Of a stretch of DNA of 64,000 bases, positions 20,681 through 29,159 are shown piece by piece. A program made the translations under genes and the position numbers. Within the stretch, counting starts at the first letter, position 1; each line of letters begins with the position of its first letter. Source of the DNA: JAFKKS01 sp039808325 (GTDB lineage Bacteria > Pseudomonadota > Alphaproteobacteria > Rhizobiales > Xanthobacteraceae); contig JBDHSU010000007.1 in NCBI GenBank assembly GCA_039808325.1, positions 1 to 64,000 on the forward strand, in the 5' to 3' direction. The notes under the pieces were generated by a model. It had not been told where the DNA came from. It did not search any database and worked only from the letters and a program-made list of their open reading frames with translations.

Positions 20681-21544
20681 TCACACCACGCTGCGATAAC
20701 GCGCGACGCAGGTCGCGAGCACATCGTCGATCGGCGCCGACCACCAGCGTTCGGAGAAAATCTCGACCTCGATAAACCCATCGAAGCCAGCCGCTTCGAC
20801 GCTTGCGCGCAGGCGCGGAATGTCGATCACGCCGTCGCCCATCATGCCGCGATCGTTGAGCATGTCGCGCATCGGCACGAGCCAATCGCAGACATGGAAG
20901 GCCAAAAGCCGTTCGCGGCCGGCGCGCGCGATCTGCGCGTGCACCTCGAAATCCCACCAGATGTGGAAGACGTCGAGGGCGACGCCGAGCCCACCCTCCC
21001 CTCGCGGATCGAGGCGGTCGCAGATGTCGAGCGCCTGCCGCACTGTGTTTACGCAGGCACGGTCGGCCGCGTACATCGGATGCAGCGGCTCGACGGCGAG
21101 CGGGATACCGGCGGCGCGCGCGTGCGGAAGGAGTTCCGCGATTTCATCCTCGACCATGCGCTGCGCGGCGGCGAGGTCCTTGCTCGCCGCGCTGCCGGGC
21201 CGCGAGAACTGCGGCAGGCCGCCGACGACCAGAACAAGGCAGGGCGCGCCGAGCGCGTGCGCCTCCTCGAGCGCGCGACGATTGTCGTCACGCATCGCCT
21301 GGGCGTGCGCGGCATCCGCGGTGAACAGGCCGCCGCGGCAATAGCCGGACAGCGCGAGGCCGGTGTCGCGGATCGCCTTCGCCGCGCGATCGAGCCCGAC
21401 CGCCGCCACCTGGTCGCGCCACGGCGCGACGGCGCGAATGCTATGGCGCGCGCAGGCGTCCGCGATCGCGCAAAGGTCGCCCTGCTTGCGCAACGTCGCG
21501 GTGTTGATCGAGAGCCGGCGATGATCTCGCGTGAGGTCGCGCAT
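20681..21544 (-). CDS. Sugar phosphate isomerase/epimerase-type TIM-barrel protein
   Basis: A 287-residue member of the xylose-isomerase-like / AP-endonuclease-2 fold family. Likely metal ligands are Glu in IPLAVEPLHP, Asp in GVALDVFHIWW, His in LLAFHVCDW and Glu in GFIEVEIFSERW. In this family such proteins epimerise or isomerise keto-sugars and inositol-like compounds, or dehydrate them. It sits between two repeat elements, with the DUF993 gene upstream. The specific reaction is unknown. Confidence 0.86.
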   Translation of the reverse strand: MRDLTRDHRRLSINTATLRKQGDLCAIADACARHSIRAVAPWRDQVAAVGLDRAAKAIRDTGLALSGYCRGGLFTADAAHAQAMRDDNRRALEEAHALGAPCLVLVVGGLPQFSRPGSAASKDLAAAQRMVEDEIAELLPHARAAGIPLAVEPLHPMYAADRACVNTVRQALDICDRLDPRGEGGLGVALDVFHIWWDFEVHAQIARAGRERLLAFHVCDWLVPMRDMLNDRGMMGDGVIDIPRLRASVEAAGFDGFIEVEIFSERWWSAPIDDVLATCVARYRSVV

Positions 21545-21562
21545 AAATTTCAGAACCTAAGC

Positions 21563-21673
21563 CGTCATCCTGAGGTGCGAGGGCGAAGCCCGAGCCTCGA
21601 AGGATGGCCGCAGACTTGGGGGCCGTCGCCCTTCGAGGCTCGGCGGCTTTGCCGCCTCACACCTCAGGGTGAC
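21563..21673. repeat. Palindromic intergenic repeat, GTCATCCTGAGGTG type
   Basis: Complementary ends GTCATCCTGAGGTG and CACCTCAGGGTGAC enclose inner arms CGAGCCTCGAAGGATGG and CCCTTCGAGGCTCGG. It lies in the gap between the DUF993 gene and the isomerase gene. Confidence 0.85.
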
Positions 21674-21676
21674 GGA

Positions 21677-22864
21677 TCATGCGTCGACGCCGCGGATCGC
21701 CATCACCGTGCGCATGCGTGCCAGCGCCATGTCGGGATTGCGCAGCAGCCCGGCGGTGTCGGCGAGGCGGAAAATCTCGGCGAGATGCAAGGTCGAGCGC
21801 GCGCTCTCCTGCCCGCCGACCATGGTGAAATGATCCTGGTGGCCGTTGAGATAGGCCATGAAGACGACGCCGGTTTTGTAGAAGCGGGTCGGCGCACGGA
21901 AAATGTGGCGCGAGAGCGGCACCGTCGGCGCGAAGATGTCGTTGAAGGTGTTGCCGTCGCCTTTCGCCAGCGCCGTCAGCGCCGCCGAGGCGGCCGGTGC
22001 GATGGCGTCGAAGATACCGAGCAACGCATCGGAGTAGCCCTGCGCGTCGCCCGCGATCAATTCCGGATAGTTGAAGTCGTCGCCGGAATACATGCGCACG
22101 CCCTTGGCGAGGCGGCGACGCATCACGATCTCCTTGTCCTTGTCGAGCAGCGAAACCTTCACGCCGTCGACCTTCGCGGCGTTGGCGTTGATGATCGAAA
22201 CGGCCGTGTCCATCGCGACGTCAAGGTCGCTCGCGCCCCAATAACCAGCGAGCGCCGGGTCGAACATGTCGCCCAGCCAGTGGATGATCACCGGTTCGCG
22301 TGCCTGCGAGAGGATGCGGTCATAGACCTTGGCGTAGTCATCGGCGGATTTCGCGACCCGTGCGAGCGCGCGCGAGGCCATCAGGATGATGCGCCCGCCG
22401 GCGGCCTCGATGGCGCTGAACTGCTCCTCGTAGGCGCGGATGACGTCGTCGATGCCGCGCGCGGTTTCAGGAGTGAGATGATCGGTGCCGGCGCCGGAGA
22501 AGACGAGGCCGTCGCGCGGCTTCGCCGCCGCGACCGAACGTTTGACGAGTTCAAGCGAGGTCGGCCAGTCGAGCCCCATGCCGCGCTGCGCCGTGTCCAT
22601 CGCCTCGGCGACCCCGAGGCCGAGGTCCCAGATGTATTCGCGATAAGCGATGGTGCGCTCCCAGTCGATCGCGACGTCGAGCCAAGGGTCGATCGCGGCG
22701 CGCGGATCGGACACCACATGCGCGGCGGAGAACGCCACGCGGTTGAACGGCCCTTGCGCCTTCTGCGGAAAATTGCGCGGCTCCGACAAATTGAATGTTT
22801 CAAGCGATCCGTCGGGCCGCGGCAGGCGAAGCGAGAGATTGCTGACGCGCTCGTAGCGATTCAT
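21677..22864 (-). CDS. DUF993 family protein
   Basis: Uncharacterised 395-residue protein from the ATG at 22864 (MNRYERVSNLSLRLPRPDGS). It has the look of a TIM-barrel related to dihydrodipicolinate synthase: a VIIHWLGDMFDPALAGYWG segment, a VDGVKVSLLDKDKE segment with a candidate Schiff-base lysine, and GVRMYSGDDFNYPELI. DUF993 genes typically sit beside sugar-phosphate-isomerase-like and dehydrogenase genes, as here. A lyase or aldolase role in sugar-acid or cyclitol breakdown is inference. First gene of the minus operon, divergent from the 2-hydroxyacid dehydrogenase. Confidence 0.85.
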   Translation of the reverse strand: MNRYERVSNLSLRLPRPDGSLETFNLSEPRNFPQKAQGPFNRVAFSAAHVVSDPRAAIDPWLDVAIDWERTIAYREYIWDLGLGVAEAMDTAQRGMGLDWPTSLELVKRSVAAAKPRDGLVFSGAGTDHLTPETARGIDDVIRAYEEQFSAIEAAGGRIILMASRALARVAKSADDYAKVYDRILSQAREPVIIHWLGDMFDPALAGYWGASDLDVAMDTAVSIINANAAKVDGVKVSLLDKDKEIVMRRRLAKGVRMYSGDDFNYPELIAGDAQGYSDALLGIFDAIAPAASAALTALAKGDGNTFNDIFAPTVPLSRHIFRAPTRFYKTGVVFMAYLNGHQDHFTMVGGQESARSTLHLAEIFRLADTAGLLRNPDMALARMRTVMAIRGVDA

Positions 22865-23045
22865 GGGGCACCTCTCCGGCACAGGTCGCGGGCGCGGCAA
22901 TTGTCGTCGATCGGCCGCCCCGCGACAAGGCCGCACCGCTCGCCCGAGCGGAACGCGATGCCGCGTTTTCTTCATGCGACCCGGTGTCCACGCCGCCCGA
23001 AAACGCTATAGAATGCCGTTACCCTCCCCGATCATGGCATCCCCT

Positions 23046-24038
23046 ATGGCTCGTATTCTGCTCACCCACACGCCCGAGATGCGGCGCAACTACTACGGCG
23101 ACCGGGCGCTCGCCGCGCTGCGCAAGCATGGCGACGTGATCCTTCATGAAGGCGCGGAGACGCTTGCCGGCGCACGTCTCGTCGAAGCGGCCAAGGGCTG
23201 CCAGTTCATCGTCGCCGACCGGGCCACGGCGGGACCGCCGGAGGTGTTCGAGAATTCGCCGGATCTCATCGCGTTCCTGCGCGTCGCGGTCGACATCAGC
23301 ACCATCAACGTGCCGGCGGCGAGCAAAGCCGGCGTGCTCGTGACGCAGGCGACGCCGGGCTTCATCGCCTCGGTCACCGAAATGGCGCTCGGCTTCATGA
23401 TCGACCTCGGCCGCGGCATCACCGAGGCGACGAACGCCTATCGCGCGGGCCAGGAGATGGAGCCGCGCATGGGCAACCAGCTCAAGGGGGCGACGCTCGG
23501 CATCATCGGCTACGGCGCGATCGGGCGGAACCTCGCGCCGCTCGGCGTGGCGCTCGGCATGACGGTGCTGGTCAGCGATCCGTACCAGACGATCGCGACG
23601 CCGGGCGTGACGCAGACCGATCTTGAGACCCTTCTGGCGCAATCCGACTACGTCGTCTGCCTTGCCATCGCCAACAAGGACACCGAGAATCTGATGAACG
23701 CGCCGGCGTTCGCGCGCATGAAGCCGACGGCGTTCTTCATCAACATGTCGCGCGGCCAACTGGTCGATGAGGACGCGCTGGAGCAGGCGCTCGACCAAAA
23801 GAGGATCGCCGGCGCCGCCATGGATGTCGGCCGCGCGCCAGACCAGCGCCCGTCGATGCGCCTTGCGAAACGCAGCGACGTGATCGCGACGCCGCACACC
23901 GCCGGCCTCACGCCGCAGGCGGCCGAGCACCAGGCGTTCGACACGGTGAAGCAGGTCGGCGAATTGGTCGCAGGGCGCGTGCCGCCCGGCGCTGTCAATG
24001 TCAAAGACGCGACGCGGCTGTCGCGGTTGAAATCCTGA
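23046..24038 (+). CDS. D-isomer-specific 2-hydroxyacid dehydrogenase family protein
   Basis: NAD(P)-dependent oxidoreductase of 330 residues from the ATG at 23046; ATGs at 23034 and 23013 are possible. The cofactor loop is GIIGYGAIGRNLAP, the catalytic arginine lies in INMSRGQLVDEDAL, and the catalytic histidine in TPHTAGLTPQA. The usual glutamate-containing DVFExEP block reads DVGRAPDQRPS here, so the canonical acid is absent. It diverges from the DUF993 operon and is followed by cupin and hydrolase genes; all probably serve one pathway. Confidence 0.88.
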   Translation: MARILLTHTPEMRRNYYGDRALAALRKHGDVILHEGAETLAGARLVEAAKGCQFIVADRATAGPPEVFENSPDLIAFLRVAVDISTINVPAASKAGVLVTQATPGFIASVTEMALGFMIDLGRGITEATNAYRAGQEMEPRMGNQLKGATLGIIGYGAIGRNLAPLGVALGMTVLVSDPYQTIATPGVTQTDLETLLAQSDYVVCLAIANKDTENLMNAPAFARMKPTAFFINMSRGQLVDEDALEQALDQKRIAGAAMDVGRAPDQRPSMRLAKRSDVIATPHTAGLTPQAAEHQAFDTVKQVGELVAGRVPPGAVNVKDATRLSRLKS

Positions 24039-24060
24039 ATTGGCGCATTGGAGGCCCAAC

Positions 24061-24579
24061 ATGGACGCAAAAACGCAGGAGAGCGGCAAGGTCGTGATCC
24101 GTGGACCGAACGAGGGCGAGAGCTTCTGGCAGCCCGTGCCGGCCAACGGCTTCGTGCGCAACATCTTCAACGGCCGCGATCTCGGCGCGCGCAACGATTT
24201 CTCCATCGGCACGCAGACGGTGGCGCCGAACTCCTTCATCCGCGAACACACGCACGCGGATCATGAAGAGATCATCTATGTCGTCGAAGGCAAGGGCGTC
24301 GCGCGGGTCGACGGCGTCGATCATCCGCTCGAGGTCGGCTCCTGCGTCTTCCTCGGCGTCAACCGCAAGCACCACTTCCTCAACCCGCACGACGAGCCGA
24401 TGACCTTCGTCGTCCTGTTGATGCCGGGCGGGCTCGACAAATTCTTCGCCGAGATCGGAAGAAAGCGCACTCCGGGGGAGCCGGCGCCGGAGCCTTTCCC
24501 GCGCCCGGAGAACATCGCCGAGATCGAGGCGCGCACGGTGTTCGGCTGGGTCGACGCCAGCTTCAACCGCAAGACATGA
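24061..24579 (+). CDS. Cupin domain protein
   Basis: A 172-residue single-cupin protein. The metal motif is REHTHADHEEIIYVVEGKG, with His63, His65 and Glu69 or Glu70 as ligands, and a second motif contributes a histidine in RKHHFLNPHD. The start ATG at 24061 follows a GGAGG ribosome-binding site 8 bases upstream. It lies 22 bases after the dehydrogenase and overlaps the next gene by 4 bases, so it is in the same operon. Cupins of this size are often isomerases, dioxygenases or sensors; the function is undefined. Confidence 0.85.
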   Translation: MDAKTQESGKVVIRGPNEGESFWQPVPANGFVRNIFNGRDLGARNDFSIGTQTVAPNSFIREHTHADHEEIIYVVEGKGVARVDGVDHPLEVGSCVFLGVNRKHHFLNPHDEPMTFVVLLMPGGLDKFFAEIGRKRTPGEPAPEPFPRPENIAEIEARTVFGWVDASFNRKT

Positions 24580-25403
24580 GCGCCGTGGAGACTTCGGTGC
24601 TGGAGACGGACGACGGCGCCCGCCTTGCCGTTGACGTCAACGGCAAGGCGTCGGGGACGCAGCCGGACCTGCTGCTGGTGACGGGGCTTGGCGGCACGTC
24701 GGCGTTCTGGGCGCCGCTGGTGGCGCCGCTCGCCGAACGCTTCCGCGTCATCCGCCTCGACCAGCGCGGCGTCGCGCGCAGCACACGCGGCGGCGCGGCG
24801 AAAGTCGACATCGACGTGCTCGCCCGCGACTGCCACGCGGTGCTCGCGCATGTCGGGGCGACGCGCGCGGTCCTGATCGGCCATTCGACGGGCGGGGTGA
24901 TCCTGCAGACCATGGCGCTACAGAACGAAACGCCGATCCGCGGGCTGATCCTGAGCGGCACCTGGCTCAAACCGAACCGCTACATGACGGAACTGTTCAC
25001 GTCGCGCAAAGCGGTATTGCAGCAGTTGCCGCAGGCCTATGCGGCGCAGCTCGCCTTCGCCGCCTATCCGCCGGAATGGCTCAACAGGAACTGGGATCGG
25101 CTCGATACCGCGGTCGCCGGCGCGCTCACCGATCCGGCGGCGCGCGAGGCGATGCTCGAGCGCATCGACGCCATCATCGCCTACGACCGCAGCGCCGAGG
25201 TCGGGCGGATCAAGGCGCCGCAACTGATCCTCGGCGCGGAGGACGATCTCATCGTTCCGGCGTTCCTGCAGCGCGACCTGATGCAGGCCTTCCCGAAAGC
25301 GCAGTCGCACTTCTTCGCCACCGGCGGCCACTTCTTCCCGATCACGCAGGCGAAGGGGTTTCTCGCGCAAGTGCGGACGTTCGCCGAGAGGCGGAGCGAC
25401 TGA
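24576..25403 (+). CDS. Alpha/beta-fold hydrolase
   Basis: Serine hydrolase of 275 residues. Nucleophile Ser104 sits in the elbow IGHSTGG, the acid in LILGAEDDLIVP, and the histidine in TGGHFFPI. The oxyanion segment is LLVTGLGGTSAFW. Similarity of shape is to MhpC/enol-lactonase-type hydrolases that open lactones or C-C bonds. The ATGA overlap with the cupin gene suggests coupled translation. It ends the plus-strand operon before a repeat element. Confidence 0.88.
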   Translation: MSAVETSVLETDDGARLAVDVNGKASGTQPDLLLVTGLGGTSAFWAPLVAPLAERFRVIRLDQRGVARSTRGGAAKVDIDVLARDCHAVLAHVGATRAVLIGHSTGGVILQTMALQNETPIRGLILSGTWLKPNRYMTELFTSRKAVLQQLPQAYAAQLAFAAYPPEWLNRNWDRLDTAVAGALTDPAAREAMLERIDAIIAYDRSAEVGRIKAPQLILGAEDDLIVPAFLQRDLMQAFPKAQSHFFATGGHFFPITQAKGFLAQVRTFAERRSD

Positions 25404-25438
25404 CGCAGCTCGTTGGAGAGTCGTGCGCTCTCTCTCCG

Positions 25439-25552
25439 TCATCCTGAGGTGCTCGCGCAGCGAGCCTCGAAGAATGCACGGCCAATGTCCTCGCGACCGA
25501 GGCCGTCATCCTTCCAGGCTCGGCGTGAGTACGCCTCGCACCTCAGGATGAC
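25439..25552. repeat. Palindromic intergenic repeat, inverted partner of the copy at 34062
   Basis: Opens GTCATCCTGAGGTGCTCG and closes CACCTCAGGATGAC. Its central loop (25481-25507) is the exact reverse complement, over 27 bases, of the loop of the copy at 34062-34172; the terminal 27 bases also match in inverse orientation. The two copies therefore lie in opposite orientations around the 25.6-34.05 kb module. Confidence 0.88.
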
Positions 25553-25601
25553 GGGTCGTTACTTAAACCAGACTGCGCTTCATCTCTCCCTGTGGGGAAG
25601 A

Positions 25602-26945
25602 TCAGAACCCCGGGCAGATATAGCCGGTGCCGCTCGGCGCATGGAAGCAGCCGACCGATTCCGGCAGCAGGTACTTCGGCAGCCACAGCACCACCTGCGG
25701 GAAGAAAATGCAGAAGGCGATGGTCGCGAAGAACACGAGATAGAGCGGCAGCGTCCGCACCACCGCCTTCGTGAAGCTCACCCCGACGAATTTCGACGCC
25801 ATCAATAGCGATATGCCATAGGGCGGCGTGATCAGTCCGAACGCCAGGGTCACGACGATGACGACGCCCATGTGGACGGGGTTGATCTCCCCGAGTTGCG
25901 TCAGCACGCTGATGATCGGCATGAAGATGATGATCGCCGGAATGGCGTCCATGAAGTCGCCGATGATCACGAACAGCACCACCAGCAGGAACATGATCAT
26001 CAGCGGATTGGTGCCGGCAACCTCAGAAATCCAGCCGGAAACGACATCGGGCCCCTTCAGATAGGCCAGCATCCAGCCGAAGGCGGAGGCTGCCGCGACG
26101 GCTGCGAGCGGGATGGAATAAAGAAGCCCGGCATTGGCGAAGTCGGTCGCCAGATGCTTGATGTGCTTGCGGTTGAGCAGCGGGATAAGCACGAACGTGA
26201 TATAGGCGACGGCGATCAATCCCGCCTCGGTCGGCGTGAACAAGCCGGAGAGGATGCCGCCCATGATGATCACCGGGATCATCAGCGGCAGCGCGGAGAG
26301 CTTCAGGGCTTCGGTGAATTGGCCGAAAGTCGCGCGCTCGCGCTTGACGCCGATCGGACCGAAGAAGCGATTGAAGATCATGATGCCGAAGCCGACGAGC
26401 AGGCCCGGGACGACGCCGCCGAGGAACAGGCCGCCGATCGAAACGTTGCCGGTAGCGCCGTAAACAACCGCCATGATGCTTGGCGGAATAAGGTTCGCGA
26501 TGGTGGAGGCCGAGGCGATGACCGCCGCCGTGTAGTCGCGATCGTAGCCCTCCTTGTCCATTTCCGGGCCGACGGTGCGCGCAAGCACGGCGACGTCGGC
26601 GGTGGATGAACCTGATATGCCGGCGAAGAACATGCTGAACACGGCGACGATCTGCGCCAAGCCGCCGCGCATGTGCCCGACCAGCGTCTGCGCCAGCACG
26701 ATCATGCGATGCGTGACATTGGCAGACGTCATCAACTCGCCGACGAGCAGGAAGAACGGCACCGCAAGCAGCGCCTCGGTGTCGATGCCGTGGAACAACT
26801 GGCCGATGATCGAGCTGAAGCTCACATGTGTCATGTAGACGGCGAACAGCACGCCCGAAATGATCGCGAACGCGACCGGCACGCCGGCATAACCGAGACC
26901 CAAGAAGATCGCGGCCATGCAGAGGATGATCCATCCGTTACTCAT
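25602..26945 (-). CDS. TRAP transporter large permease (DctM family)
   Basis: Large membrane subunit of a tripartite ATP-independent periplasmic transporter, 447 residues, about 12 membrane helices. Typical DctM segments are visible: FLLVGELMTSANVTHRMI, GGLAQIVAVFSMFFAGISGSSTADVA and ASTIANLIPPSIMAVVYG. It drives uptake with the sodium or proton gradient. The C-terminus has a short extension (GCFHAPSGTGYICPGF) beyond the usual end. Its start overlaps the small permease by 8 bases. Confidence 0.96.
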   Translation of the reverse strand: MSNGWIILCMAAIFLGLGYAGVPVAFAIISGVLFAVYMTHVSFSSIIGQLFHGIDTEALLAVPFFLLVGELMTSANVTHRMIVLAQTLVGHMRGGLAQIVAVFSMFFAGISGSSTADVAVLARTVGPEMDKEGYDRDYTAAVIASASTIANLIPPSIMAVVYGATGNVSIGGLFLGGVVPGLLVGFGIMIFNRFFGPIGVKRERATFGQFTEALKLSALPLMIPVIIMGGILSGLFTPTEAGLIAVAYITFVLIPLLNRKHIKHLATDFANAGLLYSIPLAAVAAASAFGWMLAYLKGPDVVSGWISEVAGTNPLMIMFLLVVLFVIIGDFMDAIPAIIIFMPIISVLTQLGEINPVHMGVVIVVTLAFGLITPPYGISLLMASKFVGVSFTKAVVRTLPLYLVFFATIAFCIFFPQVVLWLPKYLLPESVGCFHAPSGTGYICPGF

Positions 26946-27483
26946 GGTGGGTCTCCGCCACGTGAGATTCGCCGGAGCCGAAGCCGTTCTTCAATCCGTT
27001 GACGAGTTGCTCGATCTCGAACAAGGCAATGAAGGCGCCGGAGACCGGAACGATGATCGTGTAGTAGCCGAGCGGGATGAGCGACGGCATGCGGAAGCTG
27101 CCCATGTCGTTGAGGAAGTTCTCCCAGCCGAAGATGATCATGAACATCGCCACGATGAAAACGACGACGCGGGAAAAGACTTCGAAGGCGCGCCGTGCTT
27201 CCGGACTCAGCGTGCTTACGATCTCGGTCAGGTACATGTGCTCGTTGCGCCGCGCGGCGAGCGCCATGCCGATGAAGACGCCGTAGGCGAAACAGCCGGT
27301 GGTGACTTGCTGCAACCAGAGCCAGGGATAGCCGATCTGTCGCGTGATCACGTCGAACAGGACAGACAGCGAAAACCCGATGATGGCGGCGCCGCCGGCG
27401 ACGTAGAGGAATGCTTCCAGGCCGTCGAGCGCCGGCCATTTGAGATTGCGCTCTCGCGCAGAAACAAAAGGTTCAGACCACAC
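26938..27483 (-). CDS. TRAP transporter small permease (DctQ family)
   Basis: Small four-helix membrane subunit of the TRAP transporter, 181 residues. Helices fall around AFLYVAGGAAIIGFSLSVLFDVI, QVTTGCFAYGVFIGMALAA, VFSRVVVFIVAMFMIIFGW and YTIIVPVSGAFIALFEI. I prefer the GTG at 27483 because AAGGGAGGGG lies 4 bases before it; the frame extends to a GTG at 27510 that abuts the terminator of the preceding gene. No N-terminal signal peptide. Confidence 0.88.
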   Translation of the reverse strand: MWSEPFVSARERNLKWPALDGLEAFLYVAGGAAIIGFSLSVLFDVITRQIGYPWLWLQQVTTGCFAYGVFIGMALAARRNEHMYLTEIVSTLSPEARRAFEVFSRVVVFIVAMFMIIFGWENFLNDMGSFRMPSLIPLGYYTIIVPVSGAFIALFEIEQLVNGLKNGFGSGESHVAETHHE

Positions 27484-27510
27484 GGCGCCCCTCCCTTGCG
27501 CTGAAGACAC

Positions 27511-27548
27511 AAAAAGGCTGACGCCGGCCCATGCCGGCGTCAGCCTTT
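27511..27548 (-). terminator. Rho-independent terminator inside the TRAP operon
   Basis: On the minus strand a perfect 16-bp stem (arms 27548-27533 and 27528-27513, core AAAGGCTGACGCCGGC) with a 4-base loop is followed directly by five T residues. It begins 9 bases after the end of the binding-protein gene and just before the small-permease gene. It should terminate part of the transcripts so that more binding protein than permease is made. Confidence 0.9.
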
Positions 27549-27556
27549 CGCCACGG

Positions 27557-28567
27557 CTATTTTACGTTGCGAACCATGCCGAGGATCTTCACGGCATGCG
27601 GACCGAGCTCTTTCGCGAGTTGATCCTGGACCGGCTCCGCGGCCTTTATGAAGCCCGACTTATCGACATTTTCGACGATCTTGACGCCGAGTTTCTTTAG
27701 CTTCTCGCCGGAGTCTTTCTCGAGCTGCAGCGCCTTTGCCGGCTCGACTTGGCTCACATAGTCGGCGGTGTCCTGAACCCACTTCTTCTGCTCGTCGGTC
27801 AGGCTGCTCCAGGTCTTGTCGCTGACCCAGATGCAATTGTTGTTGGCCTCGTGCTCCGTCATGGAGAGGATGGGGGCGACCTCGTAATGCTTGTTCGACA
27901 TGTAGACGTTGACGCCATTCTCGGCGATCTGCACGACGCCCGTCTGCAGCGAAGTGTAAACCTCACCGAAGGGCATATGCACCGTCTGCGCGCCATAGGC
28001 GGGGAAGTGCGTGTCCTCCGTCTTCGTCGCCTGGACGCGCACCTTCTTGCCCTTGATGTCGTCGATCGATTTGATCTCCTGCTTCGAATACATGTTGCGC
28101 AGGCCCATGGTGATGAGGCCGAGCACATGCGCGCCCTGCACCGATTCCGTGATCATTTCACGGAAGGCTTTGGAAATCCCCGGATCGGCGAGCACCTTCT
28201 TGAGGTGATCCTGATCGCGGAAGATGTAGTGCAGCGAGAACACGCCGGCTTGCGGCGCTGCCGTGGAGGCGTTTGCGGTCGAGGTAATCACGAAATCGAT
28301 GTCGCCGGCCCGCATCTTCTGGAGCATCTGCGGCTCCTGGCCGAGCTGCGCCGCCGGGAACTGATCGACCGAGAACTTGCCGCCGCTAAGTTCTTTCAGC
28401 TTGGCCGCGAAGAGATCGCCGGCAACGCCATACGCGGTGGATTTCGGTTGATCGTAAGCAAAGGTGAATTTGCGCTCCTGCGCCCGAGTGTCGCCGGTCG
28501 CGTATGCAAGCGCGAGAATGCCGACGCCGAGACACAGGAATCGTCTAGTCGCAACGCAATTCCTCAT
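27557..28567 (-). CDS. TRAP transporter substrate-binding protein (DctP family)
   Basis: Periplasmic receptor of 336 residues from the ATG at 28567, which has GGGAGGGG a few bases upstream. A signal peptide covers about residues 1-29 (FLCLGVGILALAYATGDTRA, cleavage before QERKF). The mature protein shows the DctP pattern: DLFAAKLKELSGGKFSVDQFPAAQLG, MRAGDIDFVITS, and the ligand-arginine region GLRNMYSKQEIKSIDDIKGKKVRVQ. TRAP receptors usually bind carboxylates. First gene of the operon; a GntR-type palindrome lies 114 bases upstream. Confidence 0.94.
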   Translation of the reverse strand: MRNCVATRRFLCLGVGILALAYATGDTRAQERKFTFAYDQPKSTAYGVAGDLFAAKLKELSGGKFSVDQFPAAQLGQEPQMLQKMRAGDIDFVITSTANASTAAPQAGVFSLHYIFRDQDHLKKVLADPGISKAFREMITESVQGAHVLGLITMGLRNMYSKQEIKSIDDIKGKKVRVQATKTEDTHFPAYGAQTVHMPFGEVYTSLQTGVVQIAENGVNVYMSNKHYEVAPILSMTEHEANNNCIWVSDKTWSSLTDEQKKWVQDTADYVSQVEPAKALQLEKDSGEKLKKLGVKIVENVDKSGFIKAAEPVQDQLAKELGPHAVKILGMVRNVK

Positions 28568-28680
28568 CGAACCCCTCCCAATCGTCCTTATGCATCTTGC
28601 TTGTATCGACTTATAGGATGACATGATCCGCGCCACGGCGAACGAGAGTCAAGTTAAGTTGCAGGCTCGCGCGATTTTTT

Positions 28681-28691
28681 TTGTCTGACAA
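28681..28691. promoter_or_regulatory. Palindrome TTGTCTGACAA, candidate GntR/FadR-subfamily operator
   Basis: Perfect 5-1-5 dyad about 114 bases upstream of the TRAP binding-protein start. It fits the TNGTNNNACNA pattern known for FCD-domain (FadR-subfamily) GntR regulators, which commonly control carboxylate catabolism. No GntR gene is in the adjacent DNA, so the regulator would be encoded elsewhere. Confidence 0.5.
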
Positions 28692-29109
28692 CTTTGTTAG
28701 TACGCGCCGCTCCCAGGATGGAGCCCATTGCCGCCAGGCCGAGCGATGACGTCGTGGATGCGCCAAACCACGCCGCTGCCCACCGGGTTGACGCTGGCAA
28801 ATCTTGCGCGCCACGGCGGACCGCCGAGCCATCGACGATGCATCGCCGGCGAAGTCGTGGCAGCCCGGGCGAGCGTCGACATGCCCGTTAACAGTGTCGT
28901 TTCAAGAGGATAGGCGCAGTCCACGCGGGCGCGAGCGGCCTTTTCGCAACCGCAGGTGGCGCAGGAAAAGCTCTCCACGTTGCCCTGGATATATGGCGGA
29001 TCAAGTGCCCGCGGCATCCGCTTTCTTCGCAGTGGCGAAGGCGAAACGGACGCATCGCAGCGGCACAATGCAGACTTGCACCTGAGTCAGTTTTGGGACA
29101 GAACAAACA

Positions 29110-29130
29110 GGCGGAATAGGCTATTCCGCC
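29110..29130. promoter_or_regulatory. 21-bp perfect palindrome upstream of the DapA-like gene
   Basis: Arms GGCGGAATAG and CTATTCCGCC surround a single G. The dyad ends 29 bases before the ATG at 29160, in the expected promoter/5' leader. It could be an operator or a small attenuator hairpin. Confidence 0.5.
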
Positions 29131-29159
29131 ACCGCAATCGGCTACGAAGGATCGCGACA

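Larger units (their letters stand above)
28568..29159. other. Divergent regulatory region between the TRAP operon and the DapA-like operon
   Basis: These 592 bases hold no gene I can support. Frames here (for example minus 28697-29068) have no recognisable motif. The ends carry two palindromes, at 28681-28691 and 29110-29130, which fits a regulatory region serving both operons. The middle part, about 28700-29090, is unexplained. Confidence 0.5.

Noticed and set aside
20894..23011. Plus-strand frame of 705 codons across the isomerase and DUF993 genes
   Set aside because: It crosses two genes and a repeat element and has no recognisable domain.
28697..29068. Minus-strand frame of 123 codons in the TRAP/DapA-like intergenic region
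   Set aside because: No motif, no ribosome-binding site and overlap with the presumed promoter area; it cannot be excluded but is not supported.
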